Positions 1 through 8,153 are shown, numbered from the stretch's first letter. The stretch: 13,342 nt of DNA from Dehalococcoidia bacterium (GCA_028822675.1 JAPKDE010000049.1:1-13342); one strand, 5' to 3'. Numbers and translations: made by a program. The notes: generated by a model not told the origin, from the letters alone.

Positions 1-705
1 GCAGTAATTTACTCCCATGTTAATCAGGTCTTGGGGTGTGAACCGACAGGCTGCGTGGTTCACTGGGATGTACACCCTGGCATTGCCAACCGCATTGACC
101 TTGGCGGCCAACTCAACAAACGTCTCTCGCAGTTTGGGGTCGGCCGGGTCGGTCATCCCCAGGGCTGTGCTAATGTCGGTGGGGCCAAGGGCAATGACGT
201 CTACGCCCGGTACAGCAGCGATCTCCGCAATTTCATCCAGACCACGCTTGTCTTCAGTCATGACAATCAGCAGAATCTCCTCGTTGGAGGTCTTCATGTG
301 TTCCAACCACGGGACGGACCCGTAGCCGGCGGCCCGGGTACTGCCAGCACCGCCACGTTCTCCCAGCGGGGGATACCTGACTGCCTCAACAGCTCTCTTT
401 GCGCCCTCAACACCGGCGATGTGTGGGATCTGGATTCCCTGGGCGCCCATGTCCAACAAACGCAGGATGGTCTTGGGGTTGTCGTCTGGTACGCGGACCA
501 CCGGTGTGATGTCACACAGGTCAGCAACGCGGATCATCTCGCCCACGGTCTGCATGTCAAATATGGAGTGCTCCATATCGATGAATGCGCCATCGAACCC
601 GGCTTTGGCAATGATCTCAACAACTGCTGGGTCGGCGAATCCGATGTGGCTCACCAGGGCTAAACCGCCCTCACGCATCACTTTTTTTATTCTATTTTGT
701 TTCAT
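1..705 (-). CDS. HpcH/HpaI family aldolase (3' end cut by window edge)
   Basis: Metal-dependent class II aldolase of the HpcH/HpaI (2,4-dihydroxyhept-2-ene-1,7-dioate aldolase / citrate lyase beta) family, which cleaves hydroxy-keto acids to pyruvate and an aldehyde. The reading frame runs from ATG at 705 to base 1 without a stop, 235 residues of a family usually near 250-265, so only the C-terminus is missing. Seen: FIDMEHS (residues 41-47), PPLGERGG (112-119), VMTED (148-152) and ALGPTDIS (172-179). From memory of HpaI numbering, the active-site His45, Arg70, Glu149 and Asp175 correspond well to His46, Arg71, Glu151 and Asp177 here; Gln147 appears to be Met149. A GGGAG ribosome site lies 7 bases before ATG. 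It is last in a run of minus-strand genes, 172 bases after the MOSC gene, so it may have its own promoter. Exact substrate unknown. Confidence 0.9.
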   Translation of the reverse strand, partial: MKQNRIKKVMREGGLALVSHIGFADPAVVEIIAKAGFDGAFIDMEHSIFDMQTVGEMIRVADLCDITPVVRVPDDNPKTILRLLDMGAQGIQIPHIAGVEGAKRAVEAVRYPPLGERGGAGSTRAAGYGSVPWLEHMKTSNEEILLIVMTEDKRGLDEIAEIAAVPGVDVIALGPTDISTALGMTDPADPKLRETFVELAAKVNAVGNARVYIPVNHAACRFTPQDLINMGVNYC

Positions 706-877
706 GATTTACTCCCTGTTTGATACTCGGATTTGGTGGGAACCGCCCGGTGCACGGCCAAAGCAGGATGGTCGCTGGGCAGGATTGCCAATTCAAAGCC
801 CAAACGAGTGTAAGCACGGCCAGTATGGGTGTCAATCAGAGTACTTATAGGGGAAGCAGAGTTCGCCACCGCTGAGG

Positions 878-1678
878 TTAGACTGCCGGTTGCTTAACCA
901 ACTCAATGGTGTCGCCCACCGAAACAATCCCGGTGGCTTCAACAGAACCGTAAACGCCGAAATACGGAGCGCGGGTGTTGGGGCGGTAACTTTGGAGCAG
1001 CTTGGGGACGTTGAAGTCTCGTTCTCCGGTGTCCGGGTCAAGGGTGGTGATAGCGCATCTGGGGTCGGGTGCAACCAATCTCACGCGCAGGTCAGGGCCG
1101 ATCTGCACCACGCCGCCCAGCCAAAAGTCTTCTTCGTGGGGGGAACAGCCGTCCAGCAAAAAGTTGGGACGGAAGCGTCGGCCTTCAAACTTGGGGGCAT
1201 CATCCGGCGCATTCGCGACGTTCTCGATCAGGAAATCGCCCAGTTTGTCGATGGACGCCTGTGATAGCAGCGACACTGGGTATTCGTCATAGCTATCGCC
1301 CGGGTTGTCAGTCTTGACCAGACGCACCGGTGAGCCGCAGAAGTCAGCAAGAGTTTGGTTCCAGTCGCCGGTTACTTCGTTGCCTGAGACCTGTCGGCCC
1401 CAGATGGCGGTGCTGACCGGGTTGCCCAGTTCTGTGGGGCCAGCCAAACGCGTCCCGTCTGGAAACTTAAGGGTTAGTTCTTCTGATTCAGCGGAGTAAC
1501 CGGCTTGGACCAAGGCCAGGCGTCCCACTTGTCGTTGGGTCAGCAACCGGCCGTCTGCGTCGATTAGATGAAAGCGGCGGTCTTCGACGATGCCTGAGTA
1601 GCCAACCGTCACGGATTCCGGCTGCAACAGGGCTAGGGATTTAACGGGCGATGTGAAGATTGCTGCAACAGTTCGCAA
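878..1678 (-). CDS. MOSC domain-containing protein
   Basis: Two-domain molybdenum-cofactor protein of the mARC/YcbX type: MOSC N-terminal beta-barrel (about residues 1-110) followed by a MOSC domain (about 120-262). In mARC/YcbX the MOSC Cys ligates Mo and the enzyme reduces N-hydroxylated compounds; that activity is family knowledge, not shown here. The matching motif RCAITTLDPDTGERD is seen at 207-221, with Cys208 as predicted Mo ligand. No 2Fe-2S ferredoxin domain is fused (266 residues), so electron donors would be separate. The start is TTG at 1678, preceded by GGAG with a 6-base spacer; the in-frame ATG at 1690 is closed by TGA after two codons, which forces the TTG start. The gap to the protease gene is about 50 bases. 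Confidence 0.88.
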   Translation of the reverse strand: MRTVAAIFTSPVKSLALLQPESVTVGYSGIVEDRRFHLIDADGRLLTQRQVGRLALVQAGYSAESEELTLKFPDGTRLAGPTELGNPVSTAIWGRQVSGNEVTGDWNQTLADFCGSPVRLVKTDNPGDSYDEYPVSLLSQASIDKLGDFLIENVANAPDDAPKFEGRRFRPNFLLDGCSPHEEDFWLGGVVQIGPDLRVRLVAPDPRCAITTLDPDTGERDFNVPKLLQSYRPNTRAPYFGVYGSVEATGIVSVGDTIELVKQPAV

Positions 1679-1731
1679 TGGTCACTCCATTGAATATAGC
1701 CCGAAAATATAGCCCGAAGTATCGCCCGAAA

Positions 1732-2976
1732 TTAGCTGGGGCGGGTGCCAAGGACTACGGGAAGTGCCTCTGACGATCCGTCCTGGTGGATAACTTCCAG
1801 CGTAATCTCATCGCCGGGCCGAGTGTTGTTGGTCAGGTAGACGATTAAATCAGTCATGTCTCTGACCTGCGAGCCATCGACGCCAGTGATGGTGTCTCCG
1901 CCCAGGGCGTATTGTATACCGTTGACCACCTCTGTCCGGTCGCTGCCGGTCAGGCCGCCGTCATCTGCTGGGCCGCCCTCTCTCACGGTGATAACCAAGG
2001 CTCCTTGGGTGCCCTCGGGCAGGTCCATCAGCTGGACCACATCCGACCTCACCGGGCCACCGGAGATGCCAAGCCAGGAATACTCATACTTGCCGTCTGC
2101 AATCAAAGCCGGCACGACCATCTTGGCGATGTTGATGGGCACGGCCAGACCAACGCCTGCGTTGCTGCCGGACCGGCTGATTATCTGAGTATTGATACCC
2201 ATCACCCGGCCGTGGCGGTCCAGCAGCGGGCCGCCAGAATTGCCTGGGTTAATTGGGGCGTCGGTCTGAATCACTTCGGGAATCGTGAACTGGCTGAAGC
2301 CACTGCGGATTGTCCGACCTACGGCGCTGACGATGCCGCTGGTCATGGTGAATTCCTGTCCGAATGGCGCACCAATCGCGATTGCCAGTTGGCCCACCAG
2401 CACATCACTGCTATCGCCAAGGTCTATGGGAACTAACCCGTCGACGGGTTCCAGCAATTCCAACACTGCCAGGTCTGAATCGGTGTCTCCACCCAATACC
2501 TTGGCCAACACCTGGGTGCGGTCGGAAAATATAACAGTTACGATTTCCGCTCCATCAATTACGTGTTGGTTTGTTACGATTCGGCCCTTGTCGTCCCACA
2601 CAAAGCCAGAGCCTTCGCCGCGCTCCAAGAAGTCTTCCGGAGCGCCGGGCACGTTAGGGAGTGCGCCGGTACCATCGTTGCCCTCCAAGCCCTGGATGAC
2701 CTGAATATTTACCACTGAGAGCACGGCCTTCTGGTAGATCCGGACCATGACCGAGTCTTGGGCTGCGACCAGGGCCATGGCAGCGTCTTCCACATCAACT
2801 TCAGATCCGTCGGCATCCAACCCGTCGCCCTGGGTTATCCCCGCTACTGAGCCGGACGCTGCGCTGGTTTCAGTGCCTGGCGTGGACTCGCTGCTGCAGG
2901 CCGCGATGACAAATAGCATCAGCACGAGCGTTGCAGGAATCAACCAGCGTTTCAGTTTTTTATTACGAGACATCAT
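1732..2976 (-). CDS. HtrA/DegP-like trypsin-type serine protease, lipoprotein-anchored
   Basis: S1C family protease with one PDZ domain, expected to act in extracytoplasmic protein quality control. From ATG 2976 (414 residues): signal peptide of basic residues then a hydrophobic run ending in the lipobox VIAAC, so Cys27 would be lipidated and the enzyme tethered to the outer face of the membrane. A linker of about 60 acidic/small residues follows. The catalytic triad is seen as His138 (VTNQHVIDGA), Asp168 (DTDSDLAVLEL) and Ser247 (NPGNSGGPLLD). The C-terminal third (WLGISGG to the end) is the PDZ domain. An in-frame ATG at 3021 adds 15 residues and has its own G-rich upstream sequence, but it would give an untypically long n-region; AGG 7 bases before 2976 and the signal peptide shape favour 2976. 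The anchor by Cys instead of a transmembrane helix is the main peculiarity. Confidence 0.9.
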   Translation of the reverse strand: MMSRNKKLKRWLIPATLVLMLFVIAACSSESTPGTETSAASGSVAGITQGDGLDADGSEVDVEDAAMALVAAQDSVMVRIYQKAVLSVVNIQVIQGLEGNDGTGALPNVPGAPEDFLERGEGSGFVWDDKGRIVTNQHVIDGAEIVTVIFSDRTQVLAKVLGGDTDSDLAVLELLEPVDGLVPIDLGDSSDVLVGQLAIAIGAPFGQEFTMTSGIVSAVGRTIRSGFSQFTIPEVIQTDAPINPGNSGGPLLDRHGRVMGINTQIISRSGSNAGVGLAVPINIAKMVVPALIADGKYEYSWLGISGGPVRSDVVQLMDLPEGTQGALVITVREGGPADDGGLTGSDRTEVVNGIQYALGGDTITGVDGSQVRDMTDLIVYLTNNTRPGDEITLEVIHQDGSSEALPVVLGTRPS

Positions 2977-3131
2977 TTCTACCTGGCCAGTTTTGCAGGT
3001 GTTCAATTGATCCATTGTCATTCAGACCCCCAGTCCAAAGGCGGCGGTTCGTCACTATCCAATACACGTAAAATACGGTACTGAATCATGCCTCGGATTT
3101 AACGACCGCCACATTCGAGAACTTGGGAGAA

Positions 3132-3857
3132 CTATCCGGTGCGCTTCTTGCCCGTTTTTTCCTCAAATAATTTCCAGGTGGCATCATTGAATGGGTAGTA
3201 CTTGCCAGGTGAGCACTGCTCAATCTCAAGTTGGGCTTTAATTACCTCTTCAACCTCTTCACGTTCGTGGGCAATGCGAATCACCTCGTCCACTTTGGAA
3301 GCCGCCACCACCACTACGCCGTCGTCATCGCCGACCACTGCGTCTCCGGGCCGCACCAGCACTCCACCGCACTGGATGGCATCATTTACCTGCCAGGGCC
3401 AAAATTCCGCGGGACCTTGCTTGGCGGTGGTATTGGCCGCGTAGACCGGGAACCCGTAGCTCTTGAGTGTGTTGCTGTCCCGGGCCGCGCCGTCGGTGAC
3501 CAGGCCGCCAGCCTTCAGTTGCATCATGCGGAGGAACTTGATGTCGCCGCCAATGGAGCTGTACTCCCAGCCCATGGCGTCAATGACCAAGATCTCTTCT
3601 GGGCCGCACAGTTCAATGGCCACATACTCGGCAGAATCAGAGCCTTTGGGCTTGTCGGCCACCAGGTCGGGCCGGTGTGGGACAAACCGCAAAGTCACGG
3701 CGCGTCCAGCCATGTGTTGCCCCGGCTGGAGCGGCTTGGCACCGTGGATAAAACTCATGGGCCAGCCCATGACCCAGAGCCCGTCGATCAGAGTCTGAGT
3801 TGGGATAGTTTTTAGTACTTCCAGTGTTTCACTGGAGATTGGATTGGCGTCGGGCAT
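3132..3857 (-). CDS. RraA-like / demethylmenaquinone methyltransferase-like family protein
   Basis: Member of the RraA-like fold that includes class II 4-hydroxy-4-methyl-2-oxoglutarate (HMG)/4-carboxy-4-hydroxy-2-oxoadipate aldolases and the oxaloacetate decarboxylases; the old name menaquinone methyltransferase is misleading. The family signature is a GG(D/N) loop, about 20 residues, then RD: GGDIKFL at 103-109 and TDGAARD at 121-127, with Arg126 and Asp127 in the places of the pyruvate- and metal-binding residues. GDAVVGDDDGVVVV near 172-185 is the usual substrate-side strand. 241 residues, slightly long, with a Lys/Glu-rich C-terminal helix. GGGG about 7 bases before ATG 3857. It follows the acyl-CoA dehydrogenase by 70 bases on the same strand and probably ends that operon; an aldolase or decarboxylase step acting on a keto acid product fits but is inferred. 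Confidence 0.85.
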   Translation of the reverse strand: MPDANPISSETLEVLKTIPTQTLIDGLWVMGWPMSFIHGAKPLQPGQHMAGRAVTLRFVPHRPDLVADKPKGSDSAEYVAIELCGPEEILVIDAMGWEYSSIGGDIKFLRMMQLKAGGLVTDGAARDSNTLKSYGFPVYAANTTAKQGPAEFWPWQVNDAIQCGGVLVRPGDAVVGDDDGVVVVAASKVDEVIRIAHEREEVEEVIKAQLEIEQCSPGKYYPFNDATWKLFEEKTGKKRTG

Positions 3858-3927
3858 GGTTGCACCCCTTTTTAGTTACAGAAAATTCAGCTATGTTTTC
3901 CCGGCCCCTGCGGCTGTTTAATCCCCG

Positions 3928-5016
3928 TTAATCGACTATCATTTGGTCCAGATGGTATTCCGTGTCGCCTAGGTGGGCCTCGGCGATCTTGGCCCTGTCG
4001 GAGTACAGATGCATGTCGTGTTTCACGGTGAACGAGACTCCTCCAAAGATGGAATGTCCGGTTTCAGTGGCGAGCCGACTCAGTGTACCGGACTGGGCTT
4101 TCGCCATGGCTATCTCATCACTGGCAGGCAGGTTTTGGTCCAGTCGCCAGGCAGCTTGATAAGTCAGCAGCCGCCCAATGTCCACCGCTACTTTGAGGTT
4201 GGCACAGCGGTGTTGAACGGCCTGAAACGAACCGATGGGGCGGTCAAATTGCTGCCGGGTGCAGGCATACGCCACTACCATCTCCAGCACTTTCTCAGCC
4301 CGACCCAAGGTCTCGGCGCATTGAATCACCGTTGCCCGCTGGATAGCCAGTTCCAAGGCCACTCGGCCTTCCGCAATCTCGCCCAGCACTGCATCGCCGG
4401 GCAGCGAAACATCGTCGAACTCAACTCGGAACTGGGGGTAGTTGGCGATGGACTCCATAGCGGTTTTGATTACGCCGTCAGCCTGGCAGTCGACCAGAAC
4501 CAGGGTCGTATCAGGCCAAGCCCCGATGGCCGGCCGGGTGGCGCAAATGATCTGGTTGGCCAGCCCTGCGTAACGGACAAACGCACTCTCGCCGCTAATA
4601 ACCAGGCTGCCGCTTTGGGATGAAGTCTCCAACCGTTCGCCACGGGCCAGCGTCAGGATTATATCGCCGCTGACCATGCCCGGCAGCAAATTATCTTTTT
4701 GTTGGTCGGTACCGCCTTGCAGCACGATCTGGGCCGCCAATACTGAAGAGGCCAGCAATGGGCCGGGAACCAAAGACCCGCCCACTTCTTCAAAGAGCAC
4801 CGCCTGGTCGGATAGGGAGCTTTCTCCGCCGCCGTATTTTTCCGGCAGACAGATACCCAGCCAACCCAGGTCGGCCATTTTCCGCCACAAGTCAGGGGAG
4901 TGGCCAACGCCAGATTCCTCCGCTTCTCGAACGACCGATATTGGGCATTCAGTTGCCAGGAATTCGCGGGCGGTGTTGCGCAGTGATTCCTGTTCTTGTG
5001 TCAGGTTAAAGTTCAT
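3928..5016 (-). CDS. acyl-CoA dehydrogenase (full length)
   Basis: FAD-dependent dehydrogenase forming a trans-2-enoyl-CoA. 362 residues from ATG 5016. Seen: alpha N-domain (MNFNLTQEQESLRNTAREF, then GWLGICLPEKYGGGE), beta middle domain (about 110-215) and alpha C-domain with RQQFDRPIGSFQAVQHR, whose Arg contacts FAD in relatives, ending in FGGVSFTVKHDMHLYSDRAK. Relatives usually read GGxGFTxEHDLHLY, so the Glu before HD is Lys here. The EGT catalytic Glu of medium-chain enzymes is not present at the C-terminus, as in many of this subgroup. The TTG at 5043 is a weaker alternative start. ATG 5016 lies inside the last codons of the truncated dehydrogenase gene (11-base overlap) without a clear ribosome site, so translation is probably coupled. 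This may be one half of a heteromeric dehydrogenase, as known for steroid-degrading FadE pairs. Confidence 0.9.
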   Translation of the reverse strand: MNFNLTQEQESLRNTAREFLATECPISVVREAEESGVGHSPDLWRKMADLGWLGICLPEKYGGGESSLSDQAVLFEEVGGSLVPGPLLASSVLAAQIVLQGGTDQQKDNLLPGMVSGDIILTLARGERLETSSQSGSLVISGESAFVRYAGLANQIICATRPAIGAWPDTTLVLVDCQADGVIKTAMESIANYPQFRVEFDDVSLPGDAVLGEIAEGRVALELAIQRATVIQCAETLGRAEKVLEMVVAYACTRQQFDRPIGSFQAVQHRCANLKVAVDIGRLLTYQAAWRLDQNLPASDEIAMAKAQSGTLSRLATETGHSIFGGVSFTVKHDMHLYSDRAKIAEAHLGDTEYHLDQMIVD

Positions 5017-5737
5017 GTTCGGGTGTTTTGTCGGGCATACCAAGGCCTAGATGGGCGATGATATTTCTGTGCATTACAGTTGTTTCTGCTCCCTGCAGGT
5101 TCATGGCTTCGCGATGGAGTCCCTCTATGTTACCCAGCAGGGGAGCCTGGCTAGATCCGTGTCGCAGGGTCGAGTAGGGGCCGAGCACCTCCATGGCCAT
5201 CTCGGCGAAGCGGGTTTGTTCTTCAGTGCCATGCAGGAAGGTTATCGAAGCCGCCACATCGGTTTTCGACCCGACACTCTGTAACCAAACCGCGCGCCAG
5301 CAAAGCAATTTCCAGGTCTCCATACCCAACCGGCGCTGGGCCAATTGGTGCCGCACCAGCGGGTGTTCGGCCACAGGTTGCCCGCCGTCGGGTGCGGAGT
5401 CGTTACAGAAGTCGGTGAAGTCGTCAAACAACCGGCGGACTGAACCGTACTGGCCTAGCCCCATGAACCCTGTTTGAGACACCCGTCCGTAGCCCAATTC
5501 CTCTGCCAGGATTCCTTGCTCGATTGCTCTCTTGCCACCACCTCCGTATTCTTCCGGCAGCCCAATGGCAAGCCAGTTACGCGCGGCCAATTTGCGGTTA
5601 ATCTCCCGGCCAAACTGGCACTGGTCCTCGCTCCATTGGCCAAAGACCTCCTGCTTTTCCACGGGGACTTCAGCCCTTAGGAACTCGCGGAGTTCGTCTC
5701 TGAATTGGGATTGTTCTGGAGTGAAATCGAAGTCCAT
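5006..5737 (-). CDS. acyl-CoA dehydrogenase lacking the middle beta domain
   Basis: Only 243 residues where the family has about 380-400. Residues 1-98 are a normal N-terminal helical domain (MDFDFTPEQSQFRDELREF, WLAIGLPEEYGGGG at 55-68, AEELGYGR at 78-85). From about residue 99 the protein jumps straight into the C-terminal helical domain (RRLFDDFTDFCND, then ETWKLLCWRAVWLQ, EVLGPYSTLRHGS, AETTVMHRNIIAHLGLGMP at the end). The roughly 140-150 residues that should form the beta barrel binding FAD and acyl-CoA are absent, and the frame is kept. No FAD-binding WxxS/T segment can be seen. The start is ATG 5737, 4 bases after the TAG of the monooxygenase gene and without a strong ribosome site; the last 11 bases overlap the full-length dehydrogenase. 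It is either an in-frame deletion (dead or assembly error) or a non-catalytic partner subunit. Confidence 0.85.
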   Translation of the reverse strand: MDFDFTPEQSQFRDELREFLRAEVPVEKQEVFGQWSEDQCQFGREINRKLAARNWLAIGLPEEYGGGGKRAIEQGILAEELGYGRVSQTGFMGLGQYGSVRRLFDDFTDFCNDSAPDGGQPVAEHPLVRHQLAQRRLGMETWKLLCWRAVWLQSVGSKTDVAASITFLHGTEEQTRFAEMAMEVLGPYSTLRHGSSQAPLLGNIEGLHREAMNLQGAETTVMHRNIIAHLGLGMPDKTPEHEL

Positions 5738-5741
5738 GTTG

Positions 5742-6740
5742 CTATTGGGCGGGGGCGCAGGCGCGAATTATCTCCAGAGCCTGCTCTTTTGCTCTGTCGC
5801 CGATGAACCGGGGCGACACTATGGGCAGGGTGATACCAGCCTTACGGTAGTTGGCCAATTTTTCCTGCACTTCATCAGCGGTGCCAACCAGGCCAATCTT
5901 GTCTATCAGCGCCCCTGGGACGAGACTCAACGCCTCCTGGGTATTCCCGGCCTGCCAGGCCACTCGAACTTTCTCGATCTCGTCTGGGAACCCGGCGTCC
6001 ACCATGAGTTTACGGTAGCGGGGGAAACGACCCGCATAGGACGCAATTGGCTGGCGCATGAGGTCTCTGGCCGCCTCACGGTTGTCGGAGACGGCACAGG
6101 GCAGCAGGCTGGCTACTTCAACGTCGCCGGGCGCACGACCGGCGTTACGGGCACCAATACCCACGTGCCAGGCGGCAGTTTCCGCGTGGGCTAAAGTGCA
6201 CCAAGTGAGGATGGCCCCTTGGCTGATCTCACCGCAGATTTCCAGCATCTTTGGGAAGACTGCAGCCACATAAATCGGTATCTCTTTGCGCAGGGGCTCA
6301 AACCACAGGTCAAAGCGGTCAATGTCGTAAATCTCACCGTGGTAGTTCACGTCTGAGTCCTTCAGGATGGCCCGAACAATGTCCACACACTCGCGTAGTC
6401 GCTGAACCGGTTTTGTGAACTCCAGGCCGTGTTCCGGTTCAACCTGCACCTTGTGGCTGGTGCCAATACCAAGGATAAACCGGCCATTGGAGAAATGATC
6501 CACTGAAGCGGCAGCCATGGCAATGGTGGGCGCGGTACGGACGAAGACGCTGGTAATGCTGGTGCCGAGTTTGATTCGCTCTGTGGCCAATGCACAGGCG
6601 GTCAGAACTGAAAATTGGTCTCCGCCGTGTCCTTCGGCAACCCAGGCAGATTCGTAGCCAAGAGCCTCGGCCACTTTCACGCATTCAACTATATCCTGGG
6701 GTGACATTCCCCCGGAGAAACCCACTCCAACCCGCTCCAT
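5742..6740 (-). CDS. LLM-class (luciferase-like) flavin-dependent monooxygenase/oxidoreductase
   Basis: TIM-barrel oxidoreductase of the bacterial-luciferase family, using FMN or coenzyme F420; members include flavin monooxygenases and F420-dependent methylene-tetrahydromethanopterin reductase-like proteins. 332 residues. Seen: YESAWVAEGHGG near 29-40, RIKLGTSITSVFVRTAP (55-71), SNGRFILGIGTS (84-95), the E..R..ECVDIVRAIL helix and VNYHGEIYDIDRF, all in the usual family order, plus a C-terminal GTADEVQEKLANYRKAGI segment. Whether FMN or F420 is used cannot be read from the sequence. Strong GGAGG 7-8 bases before ATG 6740. It is the first gene of the minus-strand cluster with the two dehydrogenases, so it probably supplies an oxygenation or C=C reduction step of the same pathway. 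Divergent from the transporter gene. Confidence 0.88.
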   Translation of the reverse strand: MERVGVGFSGGMSPQDIVECVKVAEALGYESAWVAEGHGGDQFSVLTACALATERIKLGTSITSVFVRTAPTIAMAAASVDHFSNGRFILGIGTSHKVQVEPEHGLEFTKPVQRLRECVDIVRAILKDSDVNYHGEIYDIDRFDLWFEPLRKEIPIYVAAVFPKMLEICGEISQGAILTWCTLAHAETAAWHVGIGARNAGRAPGDVEVASLLPCAVSDNREAARDLMRQPIASYAGRFPRYRKLMVDAGFPDEIEKVRVAWQAGNTQEALSLVPGALIDKIGLVGTADEVQEKLANYRKAGITLPIVSPRFIGDRAKEQALEIIRACAPAQ

Positions 6741-6768
6741 CTTATGTCCTCCCCATTATCTAGTGGCT

Positions 6769-6813
6769 TAATACCAAATAAATTGCTTGGCTCTTGTTAA
6801 TAGACTAATACCA
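6769..6813. repeat. Direct repeat TAATACCA x2 in the divergent intergenic region
   Basis: The 8-mer TAATACCA occurs at 6769-6776 and again at 6806-6813, 37 bases apart, within the 114-base space between the divergent monooxygenase and transporter genes. The second copy overlaps the candidate -10 box of the transporter. Two copies on the same strand about 3.5 helical turns apart could bind one regulator, but the motif is short and AT-rich, so chance is possible. Confidence 0.3.
6783..6811 (+). promoter_or_regulatory. Candidate sigma-70 type promoter of the MFS transporter gene
   Basis: TTGCTT (6783-6788), a 17-base spacer, then TAATAC (6806-6811). Transcription would begin near 6818, giving a leader of about 37 bases before ATG 6855. 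That leader contains the inverted pair GGCCC (6814-6818) and GGGCC (6833-6837). Assigned by eye from consensus and spacing only. Confidence 0.35.
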
Positions 6814-6854
6814 GGCCCTTTGCTTAGCTTCTGGGCCGTCCGAAGGTCTATGAT

Positions 6855-8153
6855 ATGCCATGCCGTCAACAGGCTGAAGCCCAATGGAGTCTGGAATCAC
6901 GGCATACCACGAAAAATCACCAATCGGAGAAGGCCCAAACTGCTTTGACGCCCCAGTCTCCGATCACCTATAGCCAATACCGGTGGACAGTCATCAGTAT
7001 CTGGCTGCTGACCAGCGTTTCGTCATTCATGGTGCTGAACACGTTGGGTATCTTGTTGCCTGCCATCAGCGCCGAACTAAGCCTATCACCAAGCCAGCAG
7101 GGCCTGCTGGGCTCAGCCTCCCACTGGGGAAACATCGCTTTGGCCATACCCCTCAGTTGGGCTACCTCTCGGTTATCTCCCAAGCTCTTAACTGCTGCCG
7201 CCATTACGCTGGCGACTTTTTGTTTATTCCTCCAAGCCTGGGCACCAGTGTTTTTCGTTTTGTTGATTGGCAGGCTGCTCTTTGGCATAGCCAATATCGC
7301 CCAACAACCGGCCCGCGCGCTGTTGACCCGGCAGTGGTTCCCGCCTAGAGAAGTGATTTTTGTAAACGGGTTGTCCAACGTGTTCTTTGGCCTCGTGGTT
7401 GGTGGAGGACTGGTGTTGGCGCCGGTGATACTTAGCATGGTCGACGGCGACTGGCGCACAACCCTGCGAATATTTGGGTTCTATTTCGCTGGGTTAACCA
7501 TTCTGTGGCTAATCCTGGGTAAGACCCGGACCAACGAGGCCGACCAGGGCGTTGCTGCCACACAGGGATGGGCCGTTATAAAAGGCGCACTGGGCCACCG
7601 TGACCTCTGGATTGGCGGGATGGGGTTTGCCGGGGCGACGGCGTCGTTTGGTGCGTTCTTGGCGTTCTACCCAACGTTGATGCTGGAGGAATACGACGTC
7701 TCGCTTCAGATTTCCGGCGGCATCCTAGCGCTGGGGGTCATCGTCGGCGGGGTGGGTGGTCTGGGGATCGCGTGGGCCGCTTCCACCTCCGGGCGAGAGG
7801 GGAATTTCCTTCAGGTTTTGGGGGTTCTAATGATCGTCACCAACATTGGAATGATAATAACGGGGTCGCTGCCATTTCTGTTTGTGGTGTCTTTCCTTAA
7901 CGGCGTAGCTTGGGCCTTTTTCCCCATCCTGGTGACCGTGCCATTCCACCTACCCGGAATACGGCCCAGGGAACTGGCTGTGGCCTTTTCCTTCACCATG
8001 ATGAGTACATCGGTGGGCACATCATTGGGGCCGCTGTTCACCGGGTTCCTTCAGGAGGGGTTCGACAGCCTTAAGGTGGCGCTGTTTATCATCAGTTTCA
8101 CTTCAGTGACTCTGATTATTGCTGGCAGCACCCTCCGTTTCCGCACCCAATAA
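6855..8153 (+). CDS. Major facilitator superfamily (MFS) transporter
   Basis: 432-residue integral membrane transporter with the hydrophobic pattern of about 12 helices in two halves. After a hydrophilic N-terminus of about 44 residues, the first helix starts at RWTVISIWLLTSVSSFMVL and leads into TLGILLPAISAELSLSPSQQGLLGSA, the helix 1-2 arrangement typical of MFS anion or organic-acid permeases. A helix 2-3 loop (WATSRLSPKLL) stands where the usual G-x-L-x-D-R motif is expected but lacks the Asp-Arg pair. The central loop (KTRTNEADQG) separates the halves. GAAGG lies 8 bases before ATG 6855. It is flanked by divergent monooxygenase and convergent CoA-transferase genes, so import of a carboxylic acid substrate for these pathways is a reasonable guess, not proven. 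No terminator is visible in the 28 bases before the convergent gene. Confidence 0.87.
   Translation: MPCRQQAEAQWSLESRHTTKNHQSEKAQTALTPQSPITYSQYRWTVISIWLLTSVSSFMVLNTLGILLPAISAELSLSPSQQGLLGSASHWGNIALAIPLSWATSRLSPKLLTAAAITLATFCLFLQAWAPVFFVLLIGRLLFGIANIAQQPARALLTRQWFPPREVIFVNGLSNVFFGLVVGGGLVLAPVILSMVDGDWRTTLRIFGFYFAGLTILWLILGKTRTNEADQGVAATQGWAVIKGALGHRDLWIGGMGFAGATASFGAFLAFYPTLMLEEYDVSLQISGGILALGVIVGGVGGLGIAWAASTSGREGNFLQVLGVLMIVTNIGMIITGSLPFLFVVSFLNGVAWAFFPILVTVPFHLPGIRPRELAVAFSFTMMSTSVGTSLGPLFTGFLQEGFDSLKVALFIISFTSVTLIIAGSTLRFRTQ

Noticed and set aside
31..663. 210-residue plus-strand frame
   Set aside because: Exactly antisense to the HpcH/HpaI aldolase, which carries the family motifs; no motif in the plus frame.
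706..877. Gap between the MOSC and aldolase genes examined for small genes or structures
   Set aside because: No convincing coding frame, hairpin or promoter pair found.
3231..3815. 194-residue plus-strand frame
   Set aside because: Antisense shadow of the RraA-like gene without own signals.
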